Assembly: GCA_022826345.1 (NCBI GenBank)
Contig: JAJDVB010000118.1
Span: 1-11,745 of the forward strand
Length of the DNA stretch: 11,745 bases
Direction of reading: 5' to 3'
Source of the DNA: Alphaproteobacteria bacterium
Lineage (GTDB): Bacteria > Pseudomonadota > Alphaproteobacteria > UBA828
The notes under the pieces were generated by a model. The model had not been told where the DNA came from, did not search any database, and saw only the letters and a list, made by a program, of their open reading frames with translations. The first letter of the stretch is position 1, and each line of letters opens with the position of its first letter. Below are positions 1 through 6,712 of the stretch, piece after piece. The position numbers were made by a program, and so were the translations under genes.

Positions 1-1
1 G

Positions 2-1210
2 ATGGCGAAGATCGGCGCGACGGAGAAGGGAGGGGTCTGCCGGCTCGCGCTGACGGACGTGGACAAGGCGGCGCGCGACCTTTTCGTCCAGTGGTGCGAG
101 GAGGCGGGCTGCAGCGTCAGCATCGACAGGATGGGCAACATTTTTGCGCGCCGCGCCGGCAGGGACGACACGCTGCCGCCGGTGATGACCGGCAGCCACA
201 TCGACAGCCAGCCGACCGGCGGCAAGTTCGACGGCATCTACGGCGTGCTCGCAGGGCTCGAGGTGATCCGCACCCTCAACGACCTCGGCTACGAGACCGA
301 CGCGCCCATCGAGGTCTCGGCCTGGACCAACGAGGAGGGCTCGCGCTTCGCGCCGGCCATGGTGGCCTCCGGCGTCTTCGGTGGCGTCTTCACGCTGGAG
401 GAAGGCCTGGCGTGCGCGGACGTCGACGGCAAGACCATCGGCGAGGAGCTGGAGCGCATCGGCTACGCCGGCGAGATGGAGTGCGGCGGGCGCGAGGTCG
501 GCGCCTTCTTCGAGGTCCACATCGAGCAGGGGCCGATCCTGGAAGCGGAGGAGAAGACCATCGGCATCGTGCAGGGGGTGCAGGGCATCAGCTGGTTCGA
601 CGTGACCGTGACCGGCATGGAATCCCACGCCGGCACCACGCCCATGGAGCGCCGCAGAGACGCGATGGTGGGCGCCGCGATGCTGGTCGCGTCGATCGAC
701 CAGCTCGCGCTCGACAACGCGCCGGACGCGCGTTCCACCATCGGTGTGATGCGGGTGAGCCCCAACTCGCGCAACGTGATCCCCGGCTCGGTCTACTTCT
801 CGGTGGACCTGCGCCACCCGGACCCCGACACGCTGGCGGCGATGACCGCCGAGGCCCAACGCCAGGCAGAGGCACTTGCCGCCGAGCGCCGTCTGGAAAT
901 CACCTTCGAGGAGATCTGGCACTCGCCGCCCATCAAGTTCGCCGCCGATTGTGTGGGCGCCGTACAGAATGCGGCTGAAGCCCTCGGCTACGAGAATCAG
1001 CCGATCACCTCGGGCGCGGGCCACGATGCGGTCTACGTCTCGCGCGTCGCCCCCACCGGCATGATCTTCATCCCCTGCGAGGACGGGATCAGCCATAACG
1101 AGATCGAGGCGGCGACCCAGGCCGATGTCGCCGCCGGCTGCGACGTGCTGCTCAACGCGATGGTCGCGCTCGCCACCCGCGACGAGGACGAAGCGCGCGA
1201 GAGCGCGTAA
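2..1210 (+). CDS. M20-family Zn-dependent hydrolase (N-carbamoyl-L-amino-acid hydrolase / allantoate amidohydrolase type), 5' partial
   Basis: Predicted cytoplasmic amidohydrolase that removes the carbamoyl group from N-carbamoyl amino acids or related ureido compounds (HyuC/AmaB/AllC group). The visible 402 residues contain the family's metal-binding pattern: TGSHIDSQPTGGKFDG with H66 and D77, NEEGSRF with E111/E112, HIEQGP with H173, and GISHNE with H365. The MESHAGTTPM segment near 206-215 belongs to the dimerisation/lid domain, and SGAGHDAVY is also typical. The first visible codon is ATG, but related proteins carry roughly 15-20 residues before the matching MAKIGAT segment, so this Met is probably internal and the true start lies left of the window. 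The gene ends at TAA and converges on the MetE-like gene across a hairpin-rich gap. The substrate cannot be fixed from sequence: beta-ureidopropionase, allantoate and carbamoyl amino acid activities share these motifs. Confidence 0.9.
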   Translation: MAKIGATEKGGVCRLALTDVDKAARDLFVQWCEEAGCSVSIDRMGNIFARRAGRDDTLPPVMTGSHIDSQPTGGKFDGIYGVLAGLEVIRTLNDLGYETDAPIEVSAWTNEEGSRFAPAMVASGVFGGVFTLEEGLACADVDGKTIGEELERIGYAGEMECGGREVGAFFEVHIEQGPILEAEEKTIGIVQGVQGISWFDVTVTGMESHAGTTPMERRRDAMVGAAMLVASIDQLALDNAPDARSTIGVMRVSPNSRNVIPGSVYFSVDLRHPDPDTLAAMTAEAQRQAEALAAERRLEITFEEIWHSPPIKFAADCVGAVQNAAEALGYENQPITSGAGHDAVYVSRVAPTGMIFIPCEDGISHNEIEAATQADVAAGCDVLLNAMVALATRDEDEARESA

Positions 1211-1235
1211 CCAAGACGGGAAATCCGGAGCTTGA

Positions 1236-1326
1236 GCGAGTCCGTCTTTGACGGGCTCGCGACAGGCCGCGACTGCGGCCCGCCGCTTATGCGGCGCCCT
1301 CGCGGAGGCGCCGGCCGCAGGCCGGC
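1236..1326. repeat. Array of five consecutive hairpins between convergent genes (possible bidirectional terminator or REP-like element)
   Basis: Five inverted repeats lie nearly end to end. 1236-1260 has an 11-bp stem, GCGAGTCCGTC against GACGGGCTCGC, with a TTT loop and one G-T pair. 1265-1280 is GGCCGC/GCGGCC with a 4-base loop. 1281-1296 is CGCCGC/GCGGCG around TTAT. 1293-1312 is GGCGCC/GGCGCC with an 8-base loop. 1310-1326 is GCCGGCC/GGCCGGC with a 3-base loop. The last three share bases at their edges, so not all can form at once. The block lies between two converging stop codons (1210 and 1346), where a bidirectional terminator is expected, but no T-tract follows the stems. The compact palindrome cluster also resembles dispersed extragenic palindromic elements. 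The inverted repeats are seen directly; the role is inferred. Confidence 0.6.
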
Positions 1327-1345
1327 TGCCGTGAGCGATAAAGAG

Positions 1346-2383
1346 CTATCCCGCAACCTCGCGGCGGACGATGGCGGCGCCCTCCACCATCGCCTTGAGC
1401 TTGCCGAACGCGGTCTCGCGCGTGAGATACTTCATGCCGCAGTCGGGCGCGGCGACGAGGCGGTCCGCCGGCACGACCGCGAGCGCTTCGCGCAACCGGT
1501 TCGCCACCGTCTCCGGCCGCTCGATGGCGGGATCGTTCATGTCGATCACGCCGTAGAGGATCTCTTTCGACGGCAGGTGAGCGAGGATCGCCGGATCGAG
1601 ACCGGGCTGGGCCGCCTCAATGGAAATTTGATCCACCGCCGCTACCTCCAGCTCCGGCAGGAAGGAATAGCCTGAGGGCTTCTCCGTCTTGATTACGGCC
1701 GCGTAGCCGAAGCAGAGGTGCAGCGCGGTCTTGCCGTTCACGCCTTCCAGCGCCCGGTTGATCGCCTTGACTGCGTATCCGCGCGCGGCGTCGGGCCGGG
1801 CCTGCACGTAGGGCTCGTCGAGCTGCACGATGTCGGCGCCAGCGGCGAAGAGGTCTTTGATCTCCTCGTTCACCGCGTCGGCGTAGTCCATGGCGAGGCT
1901 TTCGTCGTCCGGGTAGTAGGCGTTCTCCGCCTGCTGGGTCATGGTGAAGGGGCCGGGCAGCGTGATCTTGATCGTGCGCTCCGTGTTGGCGCGCAGGAAC
2001 TTCACGTCCTCCACTTCGATCGGCCGCTCACGCCGGATCGGCCCTGAGACCAGGGGGACGGGCGCCGGATTGCCGGTGCGGTCCATGTGCGTGCCGATCT
2101 TCTCCTTGTCGATGCCGCCGAGCGCGGTGGCGACCCGGTTGGAATAGCTCTCGCGCCTGATCTCGCCGTCACTGACGACGTCAACGCCCGCGCGCTCCTG
2201 ATCTCGGATTGCGGCGAGCGTCGCCGCCTCCTGCGCCTCCTCCAGATGCTCGGGCGGGATGCGCCAGATCTCGTGCGCGCGCACCCGGGGCGGCAGCCGG
2301 TTCACCAGATTGTCCCGGTCGATCAGCCACTCCGGCTGCGGATAGCTGCCGACGACGGCGGTGGTCAGCACGGTCTCGCTCAT
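1346..2383 (-). CDS. Core MetE-like protein (cobalamin-independent methionine synthase C-terminal domain family)
   Basis: A 345-residue TIM-barrel methyltransferase matching only the C-terminal catalytic half of MetE, which as a full enzyme is about 750 residues. The thiol-activating zinc site looks complete: H222 and C224 in LHLCFG, E256 in SIEAAQP, and C315 in APDCGMKYL. Other family marks are VVGSYPQPEWL at 10-20, SDGEIRRESY near 71-80, LPGPFTMTQ near 142-150 and QLDEPY near 187-192. It probably transfers a methyl or alkyl group to or from a thiol such as homocysteine. Without the N-terminal domain, direct use of methyl-tetrahydropteroyl-polyglutamate is uncertain. No DUF1852 (MesX) partner and no corrinoid protein gene is visible in the window. 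The ATG at 2383 is followed at once by the conserved N-terminus, so the start is convincing. It is transcribed alone, divergently from the carbon-nitrogen hydrolase gene. Family is certain; substrate is not. Confidence 0.88.
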   Translation of the reverse strand: MSETVLTTAVVGSYPQPEWLIDRDNLVNRLPPRVRAHEIWRIPPEHLEEAQEAATLAAIRDQERAGVDVVSDGEIRRESYSNRVATALGGIDKEKIGTHMDRTGNPAPVPLVSGPIRRERPIEVEDVKFLRANTERTIKITLPGPFTMTQQAENAYYPDDESLAMDYADAVNEEIKDLFAAGADIVQLDEPYVQARPDAARGYAVKAINRALEGVNGKTALHLCFGYAAVIKTEKPSGYSFLPELEVAAVDQISIEAAQPGLDPAILAHLPSKEILYGVIDMNDPAIERPETVANRLREALAVVPADRLVAAPDCGMKYLTRETAFGKLKAMVEGAAIVRREVAG

Positions 2384-2550
2384 GGCATCCGTCCCGGTCG
2401 TTGCTCAAGATCGGGCCGCCCCGGCGGCCGCGACCCCCACAGCCTACCGCTTGCGCACAGTATTGCCACATTGATCCCCTACCCCGAGGCTAGGGAATCC
2501 CGTTAGTCTCGCGTGGCACCTGCGCGCGGCAAAGCACGGAGTAAGGGGCG
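2384..2550. promoter_or_regulatory. Divergent promoter region between the MetE-like and carbon-nitrogen hydrolase genes
   Basis: This 167-base gap must hold promoters for both divergent genes. A perfect inverted repeat, GGCCGCC/GGCGGCC, lies at 2414-2429, about 30 bases upstream of the MetE-like start, and would fall in its leader or promoter. A weaker CCCTA/TAGGG repeat is at 2477-2495. On the + strand a -10-like GTTAGT at 2502-2507 precedes the hydrolase start by about 45 bases, but I see no good -35 at the proper distance. GGAG at 2538-2541, nine bases before ATG 2551, is a reasonable ribosome binding site. Promoter placement is tentative. Confidence 0.4.
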
Positions 2551-3381
2551 ATGAAGCTCTGCCTGATCCAGATGAACAGCACGCCCGACCACGGAGAGAA
2601 CGTGGCGCGCGCCGCCGACTACATCGACCGGGCGGTCGCGGCGGGCAAACCGGATCTCGTGGTCGTGCCCGAGTTCTTCAACCACCCCTACGTCTTCCAG
2701 TACCGCGATTACGCGCACATCGACGAGGCGGAGGGTGAGGACGGCATCGCCATCTCGACCATGCGCGCCAAGGCACGCGAGCACGGCATCCACATCATCG
2801 CCACCATCTTCGAGTCCGTGTCTGCCGGCCTCTGCTACGACAGCGCCATCGTGATCGACCCTGCGGGCGCGATTCTCGGGCGCTACCGCAAGGCGCATCC
2901 GGCGGCGGTGCGCAGCCTCGAAAAAATCTACTTCCGCTACGGCTCCCACTTCCCCGTGTTCCGTATCGGCGAGTGGCGGGTCGGCATAAACATTTGCTAC
3001 GACACGTTCTTTCCCGAATCCGCGCGCTGCGCCGCAGTCAACGGGGCGGAGCTGATCGTGGTTCCCTTCGCGGCACCGGCGGTCGCCTGCTGGCGCGAGA
3101 CCATGCAGACCCGCGCCTTCGAGAACGGCGTCTATTTCGCGCCCTGCAACAAGGTGGGACTGGAGGGGGAGTGGACCTTCGGCGGTCGCAGCATGATCGT
3201 CGCCCCCGATTCCGAGGTGCTCGCCGAAGCCGGCGACGAGGGCGACGAGACTATCACGGCGACCCTCGACCGAGCGCGCGTCTTCGACGCCCGCCGCGCC
3301 TGGCCCATGTTCCGCGACCGCCGTCCTGACCTCTACACCGCGATCACGACACCGACGGAAGACATTCCGCGTATCGACTGA
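2551..3381 (+). CDS. Carbon-nitrogen hydrolase (nitrilase superfamily amidase)
   Basis: A 276-residue cytoplasmic amidase of the nitrilase superfamily. The Glu-Lys-Cys catalytic triad is visible: E41 in VVVPEFF, K114 in GRYRKAHP, and C149 in NICYDTFFPE. The N-terminal KLCLIQMNS strand and the ETMQTRAFENGVYFAPCNK stretch are typical of the fold. The length is close to that of N-carbamoylputrescine amidases and omega-amidases. The segment after the catalytic Lys (AAVRSLEKIYFRYG) does not match the usual carbamoylputrescine amidase pattern (RKxHIPD), so the substrate is open: a carbamoyl amine, a carbamoyl-beta-amino acid, or an omega-amide such as deaminated glutathione. The next gene starts 5 to 17 bases after its TGA, so the two are probably co-transcribed. 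ATG 2551 is preceded by GGAG and AAGGGG, and the conserved N-terminus begins at once. Confidence 0.9.
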   Translation: MKLCLIQMNSTPDHGENVARAADYIDRAVAAGKPDLVVVPEFFNHPYVFQYRDYAHIDEAEGEDGIAISTMRAKAREHGIHIIATIFESVSAGLCYDSAIVIDPAGAILGRYRKAHPAAVRSLEKIYFRYGSHFPVFRIGEWRVGINICYDTFFPESARCAAVNGAELIVVPFAAPAVACWRETMQTRAFENGVYFAPCNKVGLEGEWTFGGRSMIVAPDSEVLAEAGDEGDETITATLDRARVFDARRAWPMFRDRRPDLYTAITTPTEDIPRID

Positions 3382-3398
3382 TCGTCGTGGCCTTGGTG

Positions 3399-4931
3399 AT
3401 GAGAAGCGGGAAGCGAATTCTGGCGGGCGCCGGCCTCGCCTGTGCTCTGGCGTTTGGCGCTGCGGTGCAGCCGGCCGCGGTTGCTATGGCTGCGGTGGAG
3501 GAGGGCGCGCCCGTGTCCGCCGCGCGCATGATTCCCGTGGCGCCGGTCGATGCCGGCAGCACCGCCGGGCGCATCGTCCTCGGGGTCGCCGGCTGGTTGG
3601 AGCAGCGCTTGGGTTCCGGGTCGGAGGGCGTGCGGCTCGCTCTCGACGCGCCGATGTGGGCTGAGGAGCGGGATGGCACCTACGTCCTCCACCTGCCCGG
3701 CGCACGTCTCGTGGAGCCCACCGTACCCCTTGTGCAGTGGGAACTCGGCGATCTGGCCGTTGCGGTGATGCCCCAAGGTGAGGCCACCTACGATTTCGAG
3801 ACGGCCTTGCCACCCGTAATCGGTAGCGGTGAGCAGCGGCTCACCATCGACGAGGGCAAGGTTTCCGGCACCTGGCGGTCCGATCTGGAAGTCGCCACCC
3901 GGCTGGAGGCCGATGCCACGAACCTGCGGCTCTTCGAAGGTCAGGGTGCGGCCATGGCGGAGGCGGTAACGGTTGGTGCGCTTTCCTTGGTGGATGAAAT
4001 GGCTGAGGGCTCCGATGGGCTGTGGGACGGTCGCTCCGCGTTTGGTCTTTCGAATTTGGAGGGCGAGGGCTTTGCTCTCGGTCGGCTCGACTTCGCGAGC
4101 AGCTTTGAGGACTTCGATCGCGATCTGGCCCTGCACATGCGCGGAGATTTCGGTGATCTCACGGGCGGCATGGGAGGGCCGACGGCGCTCGCGGATCTTC
4201 TGACACCACTCATGGACAGCCACTGGGGGCGCTCCGAAATGACGATCGCCCTGCATGACCTGACGGCGAGCAACGACGACACGGGCTTGAGCGGTGCCGG
4301 CACGCTCTCGCTCGGTCGGCTGGAGTGGCACGTCGATCTCGACGGTCGAGCGGAGCTTACGGACCTCGCCACGCGCATCATGGCGTCTGACCTTTGGCTC
4401 GGCGGGGAGGCCGCCGTCGAAATTCCGCCCGCGCTGATGCCTCGCACAGCCACCCTCGACATCGCCCTCACGCGACTGCCGGTGCGCCGCATCGCCGACT
4501 CCCTCTCCGGGCTCGCGAAGCGGGACGGGACGGCCCAGTTCGGCGACGAGCCGATGATGGAGGTCATTCTGGACCACCTGGATGCGGCGGATTCGTCGTT
4601 GGTAATTCGGGACATCCACATCGTCACGCCGTCGTGCGAGTTCCGTGCCGAGGGACGGCTCCAGGTCGAGCCGGCGAGCGTCTTCGGCGTCATCGGCCGC
4701 GTGGATGCCCGCGTTCGGGGTCTGAATGCCCTCATGGCGCTGGCTGCAGAGGAGGGGGACGAAGAGGCGGTGGCCCTGCTGATCGTGCTTCAGGGTCTCG
4801 GCCGGCCGGTCTTCGAGGAGGGCGCGGATGAGGCGTTCTATGCCTTCGAGATCGACCTGCGCCGCGATGGCGCGGTCACCGTCAACGGCATCCCCTTCGA
4901 CATGCTCCTCGGCGACCTTTCGCTCCAATGA
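3399..4931 (+). CDS. Exported protein of unknown function (possibly DUF2125/AsmA-like)
   Basis: About 510 residues beginning with a clear Sec signal peptide: MRSGKR, a hydrophobic stretch, and a likely cleavage after AVAMA. The mature protein is presumably periplasmic. The rest is rich in alternating polar/hydrophobic strands (for example TLSLGRLEWHVDLDG and ATLDIALTRLPVRRI) and ends with RRDGAVTVNGIPFDML. This layout recalls the beta-rich DUF2125 or AsmA-like periplasmic proteins of alphaproteobacteria, but I cannot confirm a family. I prefer ATG 3399 because it gives a compact signal peptide; an in-frame GTG at 3387 would add four residues, and neither has a strong ribosome binding site. 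It lies between the carbon-nitrogen hydrolase and chaC with small gaps, suggesting one transcript. Its third codon positions carry visibly more T and A than the neighbours. A 574-residue antisense frame (3333-5057) is rejected as a shadow. Confidence 0.72.
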   Translation: MRSGKRILAGAGLACALAFGAAVQPAAVAMAAVEEGAPVSAARMIPVAPVDAGSTAGRIVLGVAGWLEQRLGSGSEGVRLALDAPMWAEERDGTYVLHLPGARLVEPTVPLVQWELGDLAVAVMPQGEATYDFETALPPVIGSGEQRLTIDEGKVSGTWRSDLEVATRLEADATNLRLFEGQGAAMAEAVTVGALSLVDEMAEGSDGLWDGRSAFGLSNLEGEGFALGRLDFASSFEDFDRDLALHMRGDFGDLTGGMGGPTALADLLTPLMDSHWGRSEMTIALHDLTASNDDTGLSGAGTLSLGRLEWHVDLDGRAELTDLATRIMASDLWLGGEAAVEIPPALMPRTATLDIALTRLPVRRIADSLSGLAKRDGTAQFGDEPMMEVILDHLDAADSSLVIRDIHIVTPSCEFRAEGRLQVEPASVFGVIGRVDARVRGLNALMALAAEEGDEEAVALLIVLQGLGRPVFEEGADEAFYAFEIDLRRDGAVTVNGIPFDMLLGDLSLQ

Positions 4932-4965
4932 GCGGCCGCCCGGCTCACGTTGACCGGCAAGGACG

Positions 4966-5649
4966 ATGGAACGCGGGGCACAGCGCCCGCTGACGCTGAG
5001 CCGCGAGGCGCTCGCCTCGGGCGCGATCCGACGCTTCGTCGAAGCGCATTCGCACATCGAGACGCGGAGCCCGGCAGAGCTCGCTGCCTCCCTTCGTTCG
5101 GCGCTCGCAGGCCGTGATCTCTCCGGCGGCGTCTGGCTCTTCGCTTACGGCTCGCTGATCTGGAACCCGCTCATCGATGTCGCCGAGAGGCGGCTCGGCA
5201 CGGCGTACGGCTATCACCGGCGCTTCTGCATCTGGTCGGAGCTCGGCCGCGGCAGCCCCGAACGGCCCGGCCTGGTGCTCGCCCTCGACCACGGCGGCGC
5301 TTGCCGTGGCGTGCTGTTACGCATTGCGCCGGATCGGGTCGAAAGCGAACTGGACGTAGTCTGGCAGCGGGAGATGCTCACCTCGGTCTATCACGCACGC
5401 TGGCTTCGGGTGCGGAGCGCGGCGGGCTCGGTCGAGGCGCTCGCCTTCACCGTCAACCGCGCCCATTCGCGCTATGCGGGGCGGCTCTCGGAAGAGCGCA
5501 TTCTGGACGCGATCGCCGCCGCCGAAGGGCCGATCGGGCGCTGCGCCGATTACCTTATCGAGACCGTTGCCTCCCTGCGCGCCCTTGGCATCTGCGAGCC
5601 GGGCCTGGCCGCGCTCAACGACCGGCTGGCAGCGCGCGGGGGCGCATAG
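4966..5649 (+). CDS. chaC: ChaC-like gamma-glutamylcyclotransferase (glutathione degradation)
   Basis: A 227-residue cytoplasmic enzyme predicted to cleave glutathione to 5-oxoproline and Cys-Gly. ChaC signatures occur in order: WLFAYGSLIWNP at 57-68 (the YGSL substrate-binding loop), GYHRRFCIWS near 82-91, RGSPERPGLVLALD at 95-108, GGACRGVL near 110-117, and VVWQREM with E136 at the expected catalytic Glu position. FTVNRAHSRYAGRLS follows, as in the family. The length matches bacterial ChaC. ATG 4966 follows AAGGA with only two bases between, which is tight; the conserved LTREAL-like N-terminus (LTLSREAL) supports this start. The gene lies 34 bases after the exported-protein gene and is probably read with it. 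Family assignment is firm and the activity is inferred. Confidence 0.93.
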   Translation: MERGAQRPLTLSREALASGAIRRFVEAHSHIETRSPAELAASLRSALAGRDLSGGVWLFAYGSLIWNPLIDVAERRLGTAYGYHRRFCIWSELGRGSPERPGLVLALDHGGACRGVLLRIAPDRVESELDVVWQREMLTSVYHARWLRVRSAAGSVEALAFTVNRAHSRYAGRLSEERILDAIAAAEGPIGRCADYLIETVASLRALGICEPGLAALNDRLAARGGA

Positions 5650-5675
5650 CCGTCGGAGGCAATCCACGCTGCCCC

Positions 5676-5704
5676 TTGCCAGGGTGCGACGGGAGCGGGA
5701 TAGT
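5676..5704 (+). promoter_or_regulatory. Putative sigma-70-type promoter for the PDZ/protease-like gene
   Basis: TTGCCA at 5676-5681 (five of six matches to TTGACA) is followed after exactly 17 bases by GATAGT at 5699-5704 (four of six matches to TATAAT). Transcription would start near 5711, about 20 bases before the ATG at 5732. This is the best promoter match in the window and separates the gene from chaC upstream. Confidence 0.55.
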
Positions 5705-5719
5705 CTTGCGCAAAAGGCC

Positions 5720-5724
5720 GGAGG
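5720..5724 (+). promoter_or_regulatory. Strong Shine-Dalgarno site that fixes the PDZ-protein start
   Basis: GGAGG lies seven bases before ATG 5732. The open frame extends further upstream, to about 5474 inside chaC, but this site and the promoter just before it make ATG 5732 the real start. Confidence 0.75.
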
Positions 5725-5731
5725 CAACGGC

Positions 5732-6712
5732 ATGAGTGAAGAGTTCGATTGGGAGATCCCGCTCTCGGCGCAGCCGAAGCCGGAGCAGGTGTCCTTCGAC
5801 CTCGACCGCGCGCTCGGCGCCGTCGTGGGCTTGCGCGCAACCATCCCGGAGGACGCGTTCACAGCCGGGATCCTGGGGACCGAGAGGACCGGCAACGGAG
5901 TCCTGATCAGCGAAAGCGGCCACGTGCTCACCATCGGCTACCTGGTCGCCGAGGCGGAATCGGTCTGGCTGACGGCGAGCGACGGCAGCGTGCTGGCAGG
6001 CCACGCGCTGGGCTACGACTTCGAATCGGGGTTCGGTCTGGTGCAGGCGCTGGGCCGCTTCAGCGTGCCAGCGCTCGAGATCGGCTCCTCGGCCGCCCTT
6101 GAGGTCGGCGACTTCGTCGTCGTGGCCGGCGAAGGCGGCAGGCGGCGCTCGCTCAATGCCCGCGTCACCGCCAAGCGTGAGTTCGCTGGCTACTGGGAAT
6201 ACGTGCTGGACGAGGCCGTCTTCACCGCACCGCCGCATCCCAACTGGGGCGGGTGCGGCCTGATCGACCGCCACGGCCGGCTCGTCGGCATCGGCTCGCT
6301 GCTGGTGCGCCAGGCCGGCGCTGGCGGGGATGACACGCTCGACGGCAACATGATTGTCCCGATCGACCTGCTGACGCCGATTCTCGACGACATGCAGACG
6401 CTGGGGCGAACCCAGCGCCCGCCCAGGCCTTGGCTCGGCGCCTACGTCACCGAGGTCGACGAGGCACTCGTCGTCGCAGGGCTAGCGCCGGAGGGGCCGG
6501 CCGAGCAGGCGGAATTGCAGGTCGGCGATCAGGTGCTCGCGGTCAACCGGCAGCCGGTCGGCAGCCTCGTCGAGCTCTTCCGCAGCGTCTGGGCGGTGGG
6601 CGAGGCGGGCGTCGCCGTGCCGCTCACCGTGATGCGAAACGGAGAGCCCCACGAAGTCCGGGTGCTGAGCGCGACCCGCGACGAGTTCATGAAGACTCCT
6701 CAACTGCACTGA
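5732..6712 (+). CDS. HtrA/S1C-like trypsin-fold protein with PDZ domain, catalytic triad lost (probable pseudoprotease)
   Basis: A 326-residue protein with a chymotrypsin/trypsin-like fold of the HtrA (S1C) type at roughly 25-220 and a PDZ domain at roughly 233-315 (PWLGAYV, then GLAPEGPAEQAELQVGDQVLAVN). Aligning by eye with DegP-type motifs, all three catalytic positions are changed. The TNNHVV His is Y70 in LTIGYLV. The Asp of the D-x-x-x-D-L-A motif is G100 in DFESGFGLV. The Ser of GNSGG is W172 in HPNWGGCGL. It is therefore unlikely to be a serine protease and may act as a binding or scaffold protein through its PDZ domain. Unlike HtrA proteins it shows no signal peptide or N-terminal membrane segment, so a cytoplasmic location is likely. 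It has its own promoter and a strong ribosome binding site. Its last 26 bases overlap the end of the oppositely oriented kinase gene. The reading frame is intact, which argues against simple decay. Confidence 0.85.
   Translation: MSEEFDWEIPLSAQPKPEQVSFDLDRALGAVVGLRATIPEDAFTAGILGTERTGNGVLISESGHVLTIGYLVAEAESVWLTASDGSVLAGHALGYDFESGFGLVQALGRFSVPALEIGSSAALEVGDFVVVAGEGGRRRSLNARVTAKREFAGYWEYVLDEAVFTAPPHPNWGGCGLIDRHGRLVGIGSLLVRQAGAGGDDTLDGNMIVPIDLLTPILDDMQTLGRTQRPPRPWLGAYVTEVDEALVVAGLAPEGPAEQAELQVGDQVLAVNRQPVGSLVELFRSVWAVGEAGVAVPLTVMRNGEPHEVRVLSATRDEFMKTPQLH

Noticed and set aside
4929..4947. TGAGC/GCTCA inverted repeat after the exported-protein gene as a terminator
   Set aside because: Only five pairs with a 9-base loop and no T-tract; the following gene is probably co-transcribed.
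3333..5057. A 574-codon open frame on the minus strand, longer than the gene opposite it
   Set aside because: Its translation is rich in Arg, His and Gln without recognisable domains, as expected of shadows in GC-rich DNA. The plus strand has a proper signal peptide and beta-rich protein, and chaC overlaps the antisense frame's start.
5474..5731. Upstream extension of the PDZ-protein frame into chaC
   Set aside because: The extension overlaps chaC and has low-complexity sequence; the promoter, GGAGG and ATG 5732 give a better start.
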